From the NCBI RefSeq assembly GCF_009712425.2, contig NZ_VCJR02000001.1:1554001-1618000 (forward strand): a stretch of DNA of 64,000 bases. Reading direction: 5' to 3'. Origin of the DNA: Aquisalinus luteolus. GTDB lineage: Bacteria; Pseudomonadota; Alphaproteobacteria; Caulobacterales; Parvularculaceae. Shown one piece after another: positions 9,303-18,349 of this stretch (the stretch's first letter is position 1; every line of letters starts with the position of its first letter). The notes beneath the pieces were generated by a model, which was given only the letters and a program-made list of their open reading frames with translations, was not told the DNA's origin and did not search any database. The position numbers were made by a program, and so were the translations under genes.

Positions 9303-9761
9303 TTACTTTTCTGTCTTTTGTTTCTGTACGAACGATCGCGATGGATCGATGAGATAGCGCTTGCGCAGGGCCTCGCGCCCGACAAGTGCCCGGAACCCCA
9401 TCTGGTCCCGGTTGGTCAGGGTGAATTCCGCCGGCCATACATCGCTGCCGATCTGCAGCTCTGTACGGATAACATAGCGGATCTCCTCCTTGCCGTTTGA
9501 GCTCCTGACCGCGCGCCGGTCGGCCACTGGCGCTTCGCAGTAAATCTCCGGCTTTTTCTTGCGTTGTACCGGATGGATATAGAACGAAACGAACATCGCG
9601 CCATCGCGGTCAAATTCACGCACTTTGTAGGCATGAATGGCCGACGTCTTGGCGCCGGTGTCGATTTTGGCCTTCATGCTCTCCAGTCCGAAGGCAGGCA
9701 GACCGATCCATTCGCGCCATCCCAGCGTTTTGGGGGGCGTTTTGGCCGACGCCTTCTTCAC
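9303..9761 (-). CDS. RimB-like ATP-dependent zinc protease (retropepsin fold)
   Basis: A 152-residue member of the ATP-dependent zinc protease family (also called RimB) that partners RimK. The signature [12 protein letters not shown] near residue 32-43 is an aspartic-protease-like loop, and LVGREAL near residue 128 is the second conserved element. Members are thought to regulate RimK output. Its ATG overlaps the proS stop codon (ATGA at 9758-9761), so translation is probably coupled to proS, and rimK starts 16 bases after its stop. The gene name rimB is used for Pseudomonas relatives; here it is by analogy. Confidence 0.87.
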   Translation of the reverse strand: MKKASAKTPPKTLGWREWIGLPAFGLESMKAKIDTGAKTSAIHAYKVREFDRDGAMFVSFYIHPVQRKKKPEIYCEAPVADRRAVRSSNGKEEIRYVIRTELQIGSDVWPAEFTLTNRDQMGFRALVGREALRKRYLIDPSRSFVQKQKTEK

Positions 9762-11101
9762 GCCGGAACGAGAGCCGAGATAATCTTGCCCGACACATGA
9801 TCCAGCGCTTCATCGGGCGTCAGTTCGATGCGCTCACCGCTATGGCGCTCCTTGACCTCGACATGGCCGGTGGCAAGGCCACGCGGGCCGACGACCATTT
9901 GATATGGCAAGCCGATCAGGTCCATCCGGGCGAACTTCTCACCCGGGCGCGCCGGTGTGTCGTCATACAGGACCTCGATACCCGCGCCTTCCAGCTTGGC
10001 ATAGAATTCCTGGCACAGGCGGTCGCTTTCCTCATCGCCTGGCTTCAGGTTGATGAGACCTACATGGAACGGCGCGACGGGCACCGGCCAGCGGCAGCCA
10101 TTCTCGTCATGATAGGCCTCGATCAGAGCCCCCATCAGGCGGGAAACACCGATCCCGTAGGAGCCCATCTGCACCGGCACATTGCGACCGTCATGACCGG
10201 AGACCACGCAGTTCATCGGCGCTGAGTATTTCGTACCGAAGAAGAAGATGTGACCGACCTCGATACCGCGCGCGGTTATGCGGTCATCCTCCGGCACCTT
10301 CTCGAATTCCTTCTCGTCGTACATTTCGTCGGTCGCGGCATAGAGCGATGTGCGCTCCTGCACGATCGGTTCAAGGTCGCCATCGAAATCGACATCTGGC
10401 CCTGGCACGGCCATGTCGATCAGCTCTCGATGGCAATAGACCTGACTTTCACCAGTTTCCGCCAGCACGATGAATTCGTGGGACAGGTCGCCGCCGATTG
10501 GGCCGGTGTCGGCTTTCATCGGTACCGATTTCAGGCCCAGCCTGTTGAAGGTGCGCAGGTAAGCCACGAACATCTTGTAATAGGACTTGCGTGAGGCTTC
10601 CTCTGTCAGGTCGAAGGAATAGGTATCCTTCATCAGGAATTCGCGGCCGCGCATGACACCAAAGCGCGGACGGATCTCGTCGCGGAACTTCCACTGGATG
10701 TGATAGAGCATCTTCGGCAGGTCCTTGTAGGACCGTGTGCCGGCGCGGAAAATCTCGGTGATCAGTTCCTCATTGGTCGGGCCGTAGAGCATCTCGCGGT
10801 CATGACGGTCAGTGATGCGCAGCATCTCCTTGCCGTAGGCCTCATAGCGCCCGCTTTCACGCCACAGCTCGGCCGACTGGATGGTCGGCATCAGCATCTC
10901 CACGGCGCCGGCGCGGTTCTGTTCCTCGCGCACGATCTGCTCGATCTTCTGCAGGACGCGAAAACCGAGCGGCAGCCAGGAATAGATGCCCGCAGCGCCC
11001 TGTCGAATCATGCCGGCGCGCAGCATCAGCTGGTGAGAGATGATCTGGGCATCCGCCGGCGTTTCCTTCATCAGCGGCAGATAAAAGCGGGATAGGTACA
11101 T
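9758..11101 (-). CDS. proS: Prolyl-tRNA synthetase (short alphaproteobacterial type)
   Basis: Class II aminoacyl-tRNA synthetase that charges tRNA-Pro. At 447 residues it is the short form lacking the editing insertion of the longer bacterial enzyme. Motif 2 and 3 regions are visible ([21 protein letters not shown] is interrupted here as [11 protein letters not shown] then [24 protein letters not shown] near the C-terminal third). The start [15 protein letters not shown] is the family standard. It heads the same-strand run of the S6 modification cluster, DUF2254 and lolCD, and its stop overlaps the next start by four bases. Confidence 0.96.
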   Translation of the reverse strand: MYLSRFYLPLMKETPADAQIISHQLMLRAGMIRQGAAGIYSWLPLGFRVLQKIEQIVREEQNRAGAVEMLMPTIQSAELWRESGRYEAYGKEMLRITDRHDREMLYGPTNEELITEIFRAGTRSYKDLPKMLYHIQWKFRDEIRPRFGVMRGREFLMKDTYSFDLTEEASRKSYYKMFVAYLRTFNRLGLKSVPMKADTGPIGGDLSHEFIVLAETGESQVYCHRELIDMAVPGPDVDFDGDLEPIVQERTSLYAATDEMYDEKEFEKVPEDDRITARGIEVGHIFFFGTKYSAPMNCVVSGHDGRNVPVQMGSYGIGVSRLMGALIEAYHDENGCRWPVPVAPFHVGLINLKPGDEESDRLCQEFYAKLEGAGIEVLYDDTPARPGEKFARMDLIGLPYQMVVGPRGLATGHVEVKERHSGERIELTPDEALDHVSGKIISALVPA

Positions 11102-11283
11102 GTGTTTTCGGTCCTGTCAGAATTTCAGGCCTCTTTAGGTACGCCCGGGCCTGTTGTCCATATCTGTCCTGATGCCTGCGCACAGCGCAGAACGCAAGAA
11201 AAGCATACCTTTACGAAGGCTGCCAACAGGAATTGATCAGGTTGAAGCGTCAGCAGTTCTGACAGCGGCAAAGACTGCGGCGG

Positions 11284-11712
11284 TCAGGCCGACTTGTTGC
11301 AGCAGTAACCAGTGACTTCGATTCGCAGCCGATCAACGTAGAACCCGTTTTCCAGGGCACTTTCACGGGCTGCCTCTTCCAGCTTCTCGCTGCCGATCAT
11401 CCGGCTGTTGCCGCAGGTGTCACAGACAAGAAAGACCGGGATATCGGATGCCGACGGGCTGGTCACCGAATAGGCCTTTGTGGTGTCGAGCTTGTAGACA
11501 AGCCCCATATCCATCAGGTCAGACAGGGCACGGTAGACGGTCATCGGCGCGCGTACGCCTTCGTCTTTCACACGCTCGAGCAGTGCATAGGCTTTCATCG
11601 GGTTGCCCTCACGCTTCAGGGCGTCGAAAACGATAGCCTGGTTGCGGCTGAGGCTGTTGGACCCCTTTTCCCGCTGCGCGGCGCCAGCTGCCTTGTTCAT
11701 ATAGTCCACCAT
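11284..11712 (-). CDS. zur: Fur-family regulator, probable zinc repressor Zur
   Basis: Winged-helix metalloregulator. The Fur-family HTH is visible (SRNQAIVFDALKREG, APMTVYRALSDLMDMGLVYK) followed by the dimerisation part with the CDTCG metal-site motif and a C-terminal CC pair (GYCCNKSA). I start at the ATG at 11712 (MVDYMNK), which has AGGGG four bases upstream; the frame is open to 11793, and 11700 is another option. The HHDH motif of classic Fur is not seen. The zinc assignment rests on the neighbouring TonB receptor with His-rich loops and the palindrome at 14525-14541; Fur, Mur or Irr function cannot be excluded. Confidence 0.8.
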   Translation of the reverse strand: MVDYMNKAAGAAQREKGSNSLSRNQAIVFDALKREGNPMKAYALLERVKDEGVRAPMTVYRALSDLMDMGLVYKLDTTKAYSVTSPSASDIPVFLVCDTCGNSRMIGSEKLEEAARESALENGFYVDRLRIEVTGYCCNKSA

Positions 11713-11864
11713 AACACCCCTATCGTGTCTGACGGGCCCGGCAGAAGCTATTACACCCACTGCGTCCGCTCGGCGACCCATTTTGCGAGACATTCAGGTT
11801 GCATGACACGATACAAGCAATGATTGAACCTGATGACCCGTTCTCAATGGTTAAAGGGTATTAT

Positions 11865-11919
11865 TTCCGGACCTGAATCACAACCGGTTTTTATATCGGC
11901 TGTGATATCAGGCCCGGAA
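11865..11919 (-). repeat. 55-bp imperfect inverted repeat between receptor and zur
   Basis: Left arm 11865-11882 and right arm 11901-11919 pair almost fully (TTCCGGACCTGAATCACA against the complement of TGTGATATCAGGCCCGGAA). The right arm begins TGTGATATCA, identical to the first ten bases of the palindrome at 14525-14541. It follows the receptor stop by seven bases and precedes zur, so it may be an mRNA 3' stem, an operator for zur, or both. It lacks a clear U-tract. Confidence 0.55.
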
Positions 11920-11926
11920 TTCCGGA

Positions 11927-14116
11927 TCAGAATCCGGCTTCGAAAGAGACCCGGAAGTTGCGCCCTGGCAAAGGCACTTCGTCCTTCAGGAAGGACGTAT
12001 GCTGGCGTGCTTCCTCGTCTGTGAGGTTGTTTGCGGCGACCCGAAGGGCAATTTTCTCGTTCTCCGGGAAAGGCCGATATGTCACGTAGAGGTTGAGTAG
12101 CGTGTAGCTTTCTGTTTCCAGCTCGAACTCTGCGATCTCATCCTGATCGGCGGCATGATCAACTTCTCCGCGAATCGATACCCGGTCCCAGTCGGCATTC
12201 AGGCCTGCCAAGGCACCAAAAGGCGGGATGCGTGGCAGGTTACCATTGCCGCCATCGATTTGGGCGCGGACATATTCTACAGACCCATCCGCAACGAACT
12301 CTGCTCCGAAAGCCGACCCCAGCAACAGGTCAGCCTCTGCCTCGAAACCGCTGAAGGTCGCATCGGCGGCAGTATAGGCAAAAACCGGCAGGCCGTCCTC
12401 CTCGCCGCCCGTTTCGGCCTGATAGATATAGTCGCTATAGTCAGTATAGAAACCGTTCAGGGTGAAGTTCAGCCGGTCATACCGGCCACGCAGGACCAGC
12501 TCGCCGCCGGTGCTGATCTCCTTGTCCAGCGAAGTATCGCCAAGCTCGAACGCATCGGTCGCAAGATGCGGTCCGTTGGAGAACAGCTCTTCGGTGGTCG
12601 GTGCCCGCTCGGTACGGAAGACCGTGCCGCCGAGCTTGAAGTTTTCCGTCAGCTCATAGCCCGTGCCGCCCGAAATGCTGAAACCGTCAAACGACAGGCT
12701 GGTGCCCATGTCATCTTCGTGCTCGGTGCGCTCATAACGCGCCGCGCCTTCGAAGTGCCACGGCCCTGTTTCATAGTCCTGGAACGTGAAGATACCGACC
12801 TGGCTGGTCTCGGTCGGCGGCACGAAGGCTTCCTCGCCGATGGCAGAGAACTCGCGCTGGCGCACCTGCACGCCGCTCGCTCCGCGCCAGCCGCCCTGCG
12901 GACGCTGGACCAGCTCGAGGCGGCCTTCCCAGCCCTGATTGGCGAAGATCGTGCCGACCTCACCTGACGGCTCTATCTCGCGATGCTCATAATCCGAAAT
13001 GCCGAGGGCGACACGAACGGTCTCGAATGGCGTTGAGTCGAGCCGATATTCGCCGCGCAGGTCATAGCGAAGCTGTTCGAGATTGATGCGGACACCACCC
13101 TCTTCCTCGCCGTGCTCGTGTTCGTGTTCATGCTCGTGATCTTCGTCATGTTCGTCATCGTGATCATCGTCGTGATCTTCTTCCTCGTGCGCATGATCAT
13201 GCCCCGCCGGAATACCGTAGTCGGAATTAGTCTGCTTGACGGCGGCTCCAAAAGTGAAGCGGTCATTGATGAAGGACGTGCCGAAGGAAACGGCACTGGT
13301 CTCGAAACCGGAGTTTTCCAGTGTGCCAAATGCCTCTTCCTCTTCTTCATGCTCGTGGTCATGATCATCGTCATGATCCTCTTCGTCATGATCGTGCCCT
13401 TCTTCCTCCAGCGCCCGGAAAGCGGCAGATTCGGCAAAGCCGGGTATGTCGTAATCATGAGCTTCGCGTAGTGCAGCGTCGAAGTGAATGACGAGAGATG
13501 TGTCGCCGAATTTTGCCGCTTCGAAATCCGTTGCAAAGGCAACATCCCGGCCCTCATCGACACTGGACGCGCCGGCCCGCATGCTGGCCTCCAGCCCGTT
13601 TTCAGGGACGGAAGTCGGAATTCGTCCGTCGATGACGTTCACCACGCCACCTGACCCCGAAGAGCCATAGCGCAGCAGGCCGGTACCGCGGATGATCTCG
13701 GCCTGCTCAGCCTGTGCCGGTTCCACGGCGACGGCGTGGTCGGCACTGGACGAGGAGGCGTCGATGGAGCCGATACCGTTGTCGAGCACCTGGATACGGT
13801 CCCCGCCCTGCCCGCGGATGATCGGGCGGCTGGAACCGGGACCGAAGAAGGATGACGATACGCCGGGTTCAGCCTTCAGCATCTCCCCGATCGTATTGCT
13901 CATCCGTTTCTGGATTTCCTCGCGGGTGACGACCGAGGCGCCGATAAGCAGGTCATCCTGCTCCTTGGCGATAGGTGATGCGGTAACGACGATCGTGTCC
14001 TCGGCAACCTCGTCCTGTGACTGATCCTGCGCCGTGTCCTGTGCGAACGCAGTTGAAAGGCCCGCCAGACAGATGGCGGAAATGGCGCCTGACAGGCGCA
14101 GCTGTTGCTTGAGCAT
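11927..14116 (-). CDS. TonB-dependent outer-membrane receptor with His-rich loops (ZnuD-like)
   Basis: Outer-membrane barrel receptor, probably for zinc. The start at 14116 (MLKQQLRLSGAIS) has GGAG upstream and opens a signal peptide ending near AFAQD; a TTG at 14131 is the alternative. After a TonB-box region (EDTIVVTASP) come the plug (GEMLKAEPGVSS, RPIIRGQGGDRIQVLDNG) and the barrel, ending in aromatic F. Two insertions rich in His, Asp and Glu lie near residues 237-262 and 306-340 of the chosen product, inside predicted extracellular loops. Such loops mark ZnuD-type zinc receptors. The 109-codon exported-protein gene is upstream and zur downstream on the same strand. Confidence 0.9.
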   Translation of the reverse strand: MLKQQLRLSGAISAICLAGLSTAFAQDTAQDQSQDEVAEDTIVVTASPIAKEQDDLLIGASVVTREEIQKRMSNTIGEMLKAEPGVSSSFFGPGSSRPIIRGQGGDRIQVLDNGIGSIDASSSSADHAVAVEPAQAEQAEIIRGTGLLRYGSSGSGGVVNVIDGRIPTSVPENGLEASMRAGASSVDEGRDVAFATDFEAAKFGDTSLVIHFDAALREAHDYDIPGFAESAAFRALEEEGHDHDEEDHDDDHDHEHEEEEEAFGTLENSGFETSAVSFGTSFINDRFTFGAAVKQTNSDYGIPAGHDHAHEEEDHDDDHDDEHDEDHEHEHEHEHGEEEGGVRINLEQLRYDLRGEYRLDSTPFETVRVALGISDYEHREIEPSGEVGTIFANQGWEGRLELVQRPQGGWRGASGVQVRQREFSAIGEEAFVPPTETSQVGIFTFQDYETGPWHFEGAARYERTEHEDDMGTSLSFDGFSISGGTGYELTENFKLGGTVFRTERAPTTEELFSNGPHLATDAFELGDTSLDKEISTGGELVLRGRYDRLNFTLNGFYTDYSDYIYQAETGGEEDGLPVFAYTAADATFSGFEAEADLLLGSAFGAEFVADGSVEYVRAQIDGGNGNLPRIPPFGALAGLNADWDRVSIRGEVDHAADQDEIAEFELETESYTLLNLYVTYRPFPENEKIALRVAANNLTDEEARQHTSFLKDEVPLPGRNFRVSFEAGF

Positions 14117-14189
14117 GAAAATAGTCTCCAATAATCGCGATAGAGCCCGTGCGCTCGGGGCACACAGGCGGTGTCAGTTCGTGTCGTGA

Positions 14190-14519
14190 TTACTGGAAAA
14201 GAGGTGGGCCGCGCTGGCGCGGCGTATCCGGCGCGAAAGAGGCCAGCGAGACCGAGACAGCAAGAGGAACTTCGGCAATCTCACCGACCGGCTGTGGCAG
14301 TACCGGCAGCTCGGGTACATCGACGTCGCCATCGCGCTGGGCCGCATGGCCGAGGAGACAGACTTCGCCGCCATGGGTGTGATCGAGATCGCCGTACTGG
14401 ACGGCGTGGGCGGAAGCCGCGCCCTGCAACAGCACATAGAAGACAGCAAAAATGGCCAGAAGCATCCTGCTCCTGCCAGCCATATCCCGGATACGGTCAA
14501 ATGCTGTCATGCTGCGCAT
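14190..14519 (-). CDS. Small exported His-containing protein of the zinc locus
   Basis: Up to 109 residues; the start is uncertain. The ATG at 14519 is only five bases from the palindrome, so initiation at 14483 (MAGRSRMLLAIFAV) is also likely; that form is a clear signal peptide ending at ASAHA. The mature part has HTHGGEVCLLGHAA and a proline-rich tail with no recognised domain. Similar short His-containing exported proteins (DUF2946-like) often sit beside TonB metal receptors. It is 73 bases upstream of the receptor start and probably the first gene of the zinc operon. A periplasmic metal-handling role is inferred. Confidence 0.65.
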   Translation of the reverse strand: MRSMTAFDRIRDMAGRSRMLLAIFAVFYVLLQGAASAHAVQYGDLDHTHGGEVCLLGHAAQRDGDVDVPELPVLPQPVGEIAEVPLAVSVSLASFAPDTPRQRGPPLFQ

Positions 14520-14524
14520 GCTAG

Positions 14525-14541
14525 TGTGATATCATATCACA
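14525..14541 (-). promoter_or_regulatory. 17-bp perfect palindrome, probable Zur operator
   Basis: TGTGATATCATATCACA is an 8-1-8 perfect inverted repeat immediately upstream of the zinc-locus genes. Fur-family regulators bind such AT-rich palindromes. On the minus strand it contains TATGAT, a good -10 hexamer, so bound repressor would block RNA polymerase. The match to Zur rather than another Fur-family protein is inferred from gene context. Confidence 0.7.
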
Positions 14542-14631
14542 TCTCGACCGGCAAAGCCTTTCGGGCAGGCGCAGACTGTAAAAATCGAAGGATTGACGCT
14601 GCCCGAAAATTCAGGGATACACACCCACCTT

Positions 14632-14707
14632 GCCCCTATAGCTCAGCTGGTAGAGCAACTGATTTGTAATCAGTAGGTCGTTCGTTCGAGTCGGACTGGG
14701 GGCACCA
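14632..14707 (+). tRNA. tRNA-Thr (anticodon TGT)
   Basis: Full cloverleaf: acceptor GCCCCTA (14632-14638) pairs with TGGGGGC (14697-14703); D arm GCTC...GAGC; anticodon stem ACTGA/TCAGT enclosing TTTGTAA, anticodon TGT; T arm around GTTCG TTCGAGT CGGAC; CCA is encoded at 14705-14707. It reads ACA threonine codons. Confidence 0.95.
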
Positions 14708-14809
14708 CCACACCTCTGTCGTCTCAATTTGCCGCATCACTGACCCATGCTCGCCTCGTGACGATGATGGCGTTACGGCCTATAGAACTTTCCAACGAAG
14801 GTAATGGCG

Positions 14810-15232
14810 ATGCGAAATACACTCCTGTCAGCAATCATGATCCCGACTGCGATGCTGCTATCCAGCTGCGGCAATGGCGAACCGGCACAGCCGCAGCTCA
14901 GCGACGAGGAACGCCTCGCCATGGCGCCGAGCGTCAAGAACGGCGAACGCCAGTTCCTGCAATGCGCTGTCTGCCATGATCGGGTCGAAGGTACCGGGCA
15001 TCGTGTCGGCCCGAATCTGTGGGGCATCGTCGGCGCGCCTGCCGCCCGACATGAGGATTTCACCTATTCCAAGGCGCTGGAGCGCTCAGGTCTCGTTTGG
15101 GATACGGCAACGCTCGATGCCTATATCCAGGATCCCAAGGAGGTCGTTCCCGGCGGCCGCATGGCCTATGCCGGCCTCGACAACGAAGCCGATCGCCGGG
15201 ATCTCGTAGCCTATCTGGAAACGCTGAAATAG
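14810..15232 (+). CDS. Class I c-type cytochrome lipoprotein
   Basis: Small electron-transfer protein of the cytochrome c family, 140 residues from the ATG at 14810 (GAAGG eight bases upstream; 14804 is an in-frame alternative). A lipobox LLSSC near residue 20 suggests membrane anchoring on the periplasmic side. The haem motif CAVCH is followed by GHRVGPNLWGIVG, the usual cytochrome c2-type stretch, and the distal ligand Met is probably in GGRMAYAGL. It stands alone between tRNA-Thr and a convergent hydrolase gene, so its redox partner is unknown. Confidence 0.9.
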   Translation: MRNTLLSAIMIPTAMLLSSCGNGEPAQPQLSDEERLAMAPSVKNGERQFLQCAVCHDRVEGTGHRVGPNLWGIVGAPAARHEDFTYSKALERSGLVWDTATLDAYIQDPKEVVPGGRMAYAGLDNEADRRDLVAYLETLK

Positions 15233-15242
15233 GCGGCCTGAC

Positions 15243-16793
15243 TCAGACGCCCTTTTTCCAGTCGATCGAGTAGAGATCGAACCGGCGGTCGCGCAAATTG
15301 CGCACCGTGCCCTGTGCCCTCGCCCAGGTGATATCGGTGAAGTCGAGATCGGCGACAGCGACCGTCTCGACATTCTCGCTTGTCTCAGCTGCTATCCCGT
15401 CACGCGCGAAGGGATAATCGCACGGCGTCAGGATGCAGGATTGCGCATACTGAATATCCATGTTCTCGACATTGGGCATGTTGCCGACATTGCCTGACAT
15501 GACGACATAACACTGGTTCTCGATCGCCCGCGCCTGGGCGCAATATCGCACGCGCAGATAGCTTTGGCGCGTATCGGTACAGAACGGGATGAACAGGATG
15601 CGGGCGCCCTCATCCGCCAGCCTTCGAGCGAGTTCGGGAAATTCCGAGTCGTAACAGATCAGCACGCCAATGGGCCCGCAATCTGTCTGGATAACGCCGA
15701 TTTCGTCCCCGCCCTGAATATTCCACCAATAGCGCTCGTTCGGTGTCGGGTGGATCTTCTCCTGCGCATGGACGGAGCCGTCGCGGAGGAACACATAAGC
15801 CACATTCTGGATCTCGCCATCATCCGTGCGCGTCGGGTGAGACCCGCCGATAATGTTTATATTGTAGCCGATCGCCATTTCCCGCATCTTTTCGATGAAA
15901 CGCGGCGTATAGCGCGTCAGCTGCTCGATCGATTCAGCCGGCGACAGCTTTTTCTGCTCCAGTGCCAGCAATTGCAGGGTGAACAGCTCCGGGAAGACGA
16001 CGAAATCCGAGCGGTAATCCGCCGTCACATCGACGAAATATTCAACATTGGCCATGAACTCGTCGAACGAACCGACCATGCGTGCCGAGAACTGCACTGT
16101 CGCAACACGGACATCTTCTTTCTGGCCATGGGGCAGTTCCGTCTCGCCTGGCATCTCCTTGGCATAGGGGTTGCGCCAGATCATGTGACTGGCATAGCCG
16201 CCGGATGCCTTGTCCGAGGCAAGGTAATCCTTCAGTACCCCGATGGGCTCGAACCCCTGACGCAGCTGGAAGCTGATGACCTGGTCGGATGTCTTGCGGT
16301 TGACGACAGCGTTCAGATATTCCTGCGGTGTGGGATAGGTCTTCTTGCGCCGCTGCCAGCCGGGCATGCGCCCGCCGAAGACGATCCCCTTCAATTCTTT
16401 CGCTTCGGCAAGTCCCTGCCGGGCATCATAAAGGCGCTGGCCGATGCGCAGGCGTCGGCGCGTCGGGTCGACCAGCACTTCCATGCCATAAAGCCAGTCA
16501 CCGGCCGGGTCGTGCCGGGAGGCATAGCCACCGCCGGTGATCTCCATCCAGGTATGGTCGCCCATGGCGGTCTTCTCATCGATCCGGAAGCTTGCCGCAT
16601 AGCCGACCACATCGTCATCATACTCGACAACGAACTGGCCCTCCGGGAAGGCAGCGATCTGACCGCGGATCATGCCGGCGGTGCAGGAATTGCCCTCGCC
16701 ATAGACGCGAATGCTCAGCTCATGGATGGCTTGCACGTCTTGCGGGGTGGCGACACGGATATTGAGAGAGGCGGAAGTGCGTTTGTTTGGCAT
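15243..16793 (-). CDS. GNAT acetyltransferase-nitrilase fusion protein
   Basis: Two-domain enzyme of 516 residues starting at 16793 (MPNKRTSASLN, AGGGG upstream). Residues about 10-200 are a GNAT-type domain (IRVATPQDVQAIHELSIRVYG; LVDPTRRRLRIGQRLYDAR in the acetyl-CoA loop region). Residues about 225-510 are a carbon-nitrogen hydrolase with the Glu-Lys-Cys triad in FVVFPELF, QEKIHPTP and GVLICYDSEFPELARR. This fusion is known as a family in bacteria, but its substrate is not established. The converging cytochrome gene ends ten bases away. The fusion is one continuous frame, not a sequencing artefact. Confidence 0.9.
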   Translation of the reverse strand: MPNKRTSASLNIRVATPQDVQAIHELSIRVYGEGNSCTAGMIRGQIAAFPEGQFVVEYDDDVVGYAASFRIDEKTAMGDHTWMEITGGGYASRHDPAGDWLYGMEVLVDPTRRRLRIGQRLYDARQGLAEAKELKGIVFGGRMPGWQRRKKTYPTPQEYLNAVVNRKTSDQVISFQLRQGFEPIGVLKDYLASDKASGGYASHMIWRNPYAKEMPGETELPHGQKEDVRVATVQFSARMVGSFDEFMANVEYFVDVTADYRSDFVVFPELFTLQLLALEQKKLSPAESIEQLTRYTPRFIEKMREMAIGYNINIIGGSHPTRTDDGEIQNVAYVFLRDGSVHAQEKIHPTPNERYWWNIQGGDEIGVIQTDCGPIGVLICYDSEFPELARRLADEGARILFIPFCTDTRQSYLRVRYCAQARAIENQCYVVMSGNVGNMPNVENMDIQYAQSCILTPCDYPFARDGIAAETSENVETVAVADLDFTDITWARAQGTVRNLRDRRFDLYSIDWKKGV

Positions 16794-16899
16794 GCCCCTA
16801 TAAATGGACGCATCGCGCCACCTGTCAAACAGCGGCTCCTGAAACCTGTTGACCGCAATCTGGCACAGGCGGATATTTGTGCTCCGGGAGGCTCTCACC

Positions 16900-17382
16900 A
16901 TGATCAGGAAAACTCTTGCTGCTGCGGCATCTGCAGCACTTCTCTCCGCCTGTGTAACCGAGGCGGTTGATCCTTATGACAGCGACCCGCCGGGCCTCGA
17001 GCGTGCCATGGCGCAGCTGATGGCCGGGCCGGCCTGCCTCGACAGCGATTTTATTGTTGGCGACCTTCACGGCGAGGATCATCCACATCTGGAATATACC
17101 GAGCAGTGCGTTGCCCCTTTTCCGGCATCCCTCGAGCGCGCGGGCATTTCCGGCCGGTGCGAGGTGGGTTTTGATATCGACCCGGAAGGCGTGCCGGTGG
17201 ATGTCGCGCCATCCTGCACCGCCTGGACCAATCTGCCAGACTGGAAACCATTTGCCGAAGCGATGTTTGCAGCGTCCGCCACCCGGGCGATGGAGCATAG
17301 CCGCTTTCAGCGCCCAGCCGACTTTCCCCAAAAGACATCGACAGGGCTGGTCCAGCCTGTAAGATTTGAATTTGCCGAATAA
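16900..17382 (+). CDS. Lipoprotein with TonB C-terminal-like domain
   Basis: 160 residues from the ATG at 16900, which has GGGAGG upstream; the frame is open further but without merit. A signal peptide with lipobox LLSAC ends near residue 18. The second half (VAPFPASLERAGISGRCEVG, FDIDPEGVPVDVAPSC) matches the pattern of TonB C-terminal domains, with cysteines that could form disulphides. There is no TonB proline-rich spacer or cytoplasmic anchor, so it is not an ordinary energy transducer. It is divergent from the GNAT-nitrilase gene and 13 bases before the glyoxalase-type gene. Confidence 0.75.
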   Translation: MIRKTLAAAASAALLSACVTEAVDPYDSDPPGLERAMAQLMAGPACLDSDFIVGDLHGEDHPHLEYTEQCVAPFPASLERAGISGRCEVGFDIDPEGVPVDVAPSCTAWTNLPDWKPFAEAMFAASATRAMEHSRFQRPADFPQKTSTGLVQPVRFEFAE

Positions 17383-17395
17383 AAGGGAGGCAGTC

Positions 17396-17800
17396 ATGCC
17401 CGGAAAACACGTGGGACAGATTCTCTGGACGGATCTGACGGTATCCAATTGTGAAGAAGTCCGGGCCTTCTACGAAGCGGTCATCGGCTGGTCTTCGACC
17501 GGACTGGAGATGGAAGGACGTACCGATTACCTGATGGCCGCGCCCGACCCCCGACCTGCCCCGCAGGAAGGCATGGAGAAAACAGCCGCTGGCATCTGTC
17601 ATGCCATGGGCGACAATGCCGGCCTTCCGCCGCAATGGTTGATCTACTGGGGCGTAGCCGACCTCGATGCCTCAATGACAGCTTGCGAGAAGCTGGGCGG
17701 CAAACTGATCTCAGGCATCAAGGGATATGGCAATAACCGCTATTGTGTCATCTCGGACCCCGCGGGGGCAGTATGCGCGATCTTCGAGCAGAATGACTGA
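17396..17800 (+). CDS. VOC (glyoxalase/bleomycin-resistance) family protein
   Basis: A 134-residue protein of the vicinal oxygen chelate superfamily, from the ATG at 17396 with GGGAGG upstream. The paired beta-alpha-beta modules are seen in WTDLTVSNCEEVRAFYEAVIGW and WGVADLDASMTACEKLGGK through ISDPAGAVCAIFE. The class includes dioxygenases, lyases and antibiotic-binding proteins; the substrate cannot be read from sequence. The next gene starts inside its last codons (ATG at 17793), so the two are probably translated together. Confidence 0.82.
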   Translation: MPGKHVGQILWTDLTVSNCEEVRAFYEAVIGWSSTGLEMEGRTDYLMAAPDPRPAPQEGMEKTAAGICHAMGDNAGLPPQWLIYWGVADLDASMTACEKLGGKLISGIKGYGNNRYCVISDPAGAVCAIFEQND

Positions 17801-18302
17801 CATTGCCAACAGGCTGGCGCGAGACCTTGAGCAGTATGATGGCAGGGCCATTACGCTGCTGTCCGAATGCTATGCCCGGCATGCAAGCAAGCCCGGCTTC
17901 GTCGACGGCCTGATTGTGCTGATCGGTCACGACCGCGACGAGACATCCGACGGCGCGACATGGATGCTGAAATATCACTGCGAACAGTCCAGCCCTTTGG
18001 CCAAGGGCTACACAAAGCAGCTCATCGAAAAGCTCGGCTCAATCCACTCATGGCAGTCCTGCCTGCATGTTTGTCAATGTGCTGATTATTTTGAAGTATC
18101 TATAGAAGATGCACAGATTTACGCCGAATGGCTGGCACCGCTTACAATTCACCAGCGTCCCTTTATCCGCGCATGGTCGATGCACGCCCTCTGCAGGCTG
18201 GCCGAGCAGCACGATCAGTTCAGTTCACTCGCCACCAAGGCAAAACAAAACGCGCTGAATGACCCTGCCTCGTCAGTGAGGGCGCGGGCTCGAAATATCT
18301 GA
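17793..18302 (+). CDS. HEAT-repeat-like protein of unknown function
   Basis: A 169-residue, probably all-helical cytoplasmic protein. It starts at 17793 (MTDIANRLARDLEQYDG), overlapping the VOC gene by eight bases. Repeating helical segments such as GATWMLKYHCEQ, RPFIRAWSMHALCRLAEQHDQF and NDPASSVRARARNI recall HEAT-type repeats used in protein-protein contacts. I do not recognise a specific family. The overlap suggests a functional link to the VOC protein, but none can be named. Confidence 0.65.
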   Translation: MTDIANRLARDLEQYDGRAITLLSECYARHASKPGFVDGLIVLIGHDRDETSDGATWMLKYHCEQSSPLAKGYTKQLIEKLGSIHSWQSCLHVCQCADYFEVSIEDAQIYAEWLAPLTIHQRPFIRAWSMHALCRLAEQHDQFSSLATKAKQNALNDPASSVRARARNI

Positions 18303-18349
18303 ACCGTGTGACCATGACTGTGTTGCCTTTCTGAAACGAGGGAGGTCCC

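Noticed and set aside
13112-13471. Hydrophobic plus-strand frame that looks like a membrane protein
   Set aside because: It is the complement of the His/Asp/Glu-rich loops of the receptor; those codons read as hydrophobic residues on the other strand.
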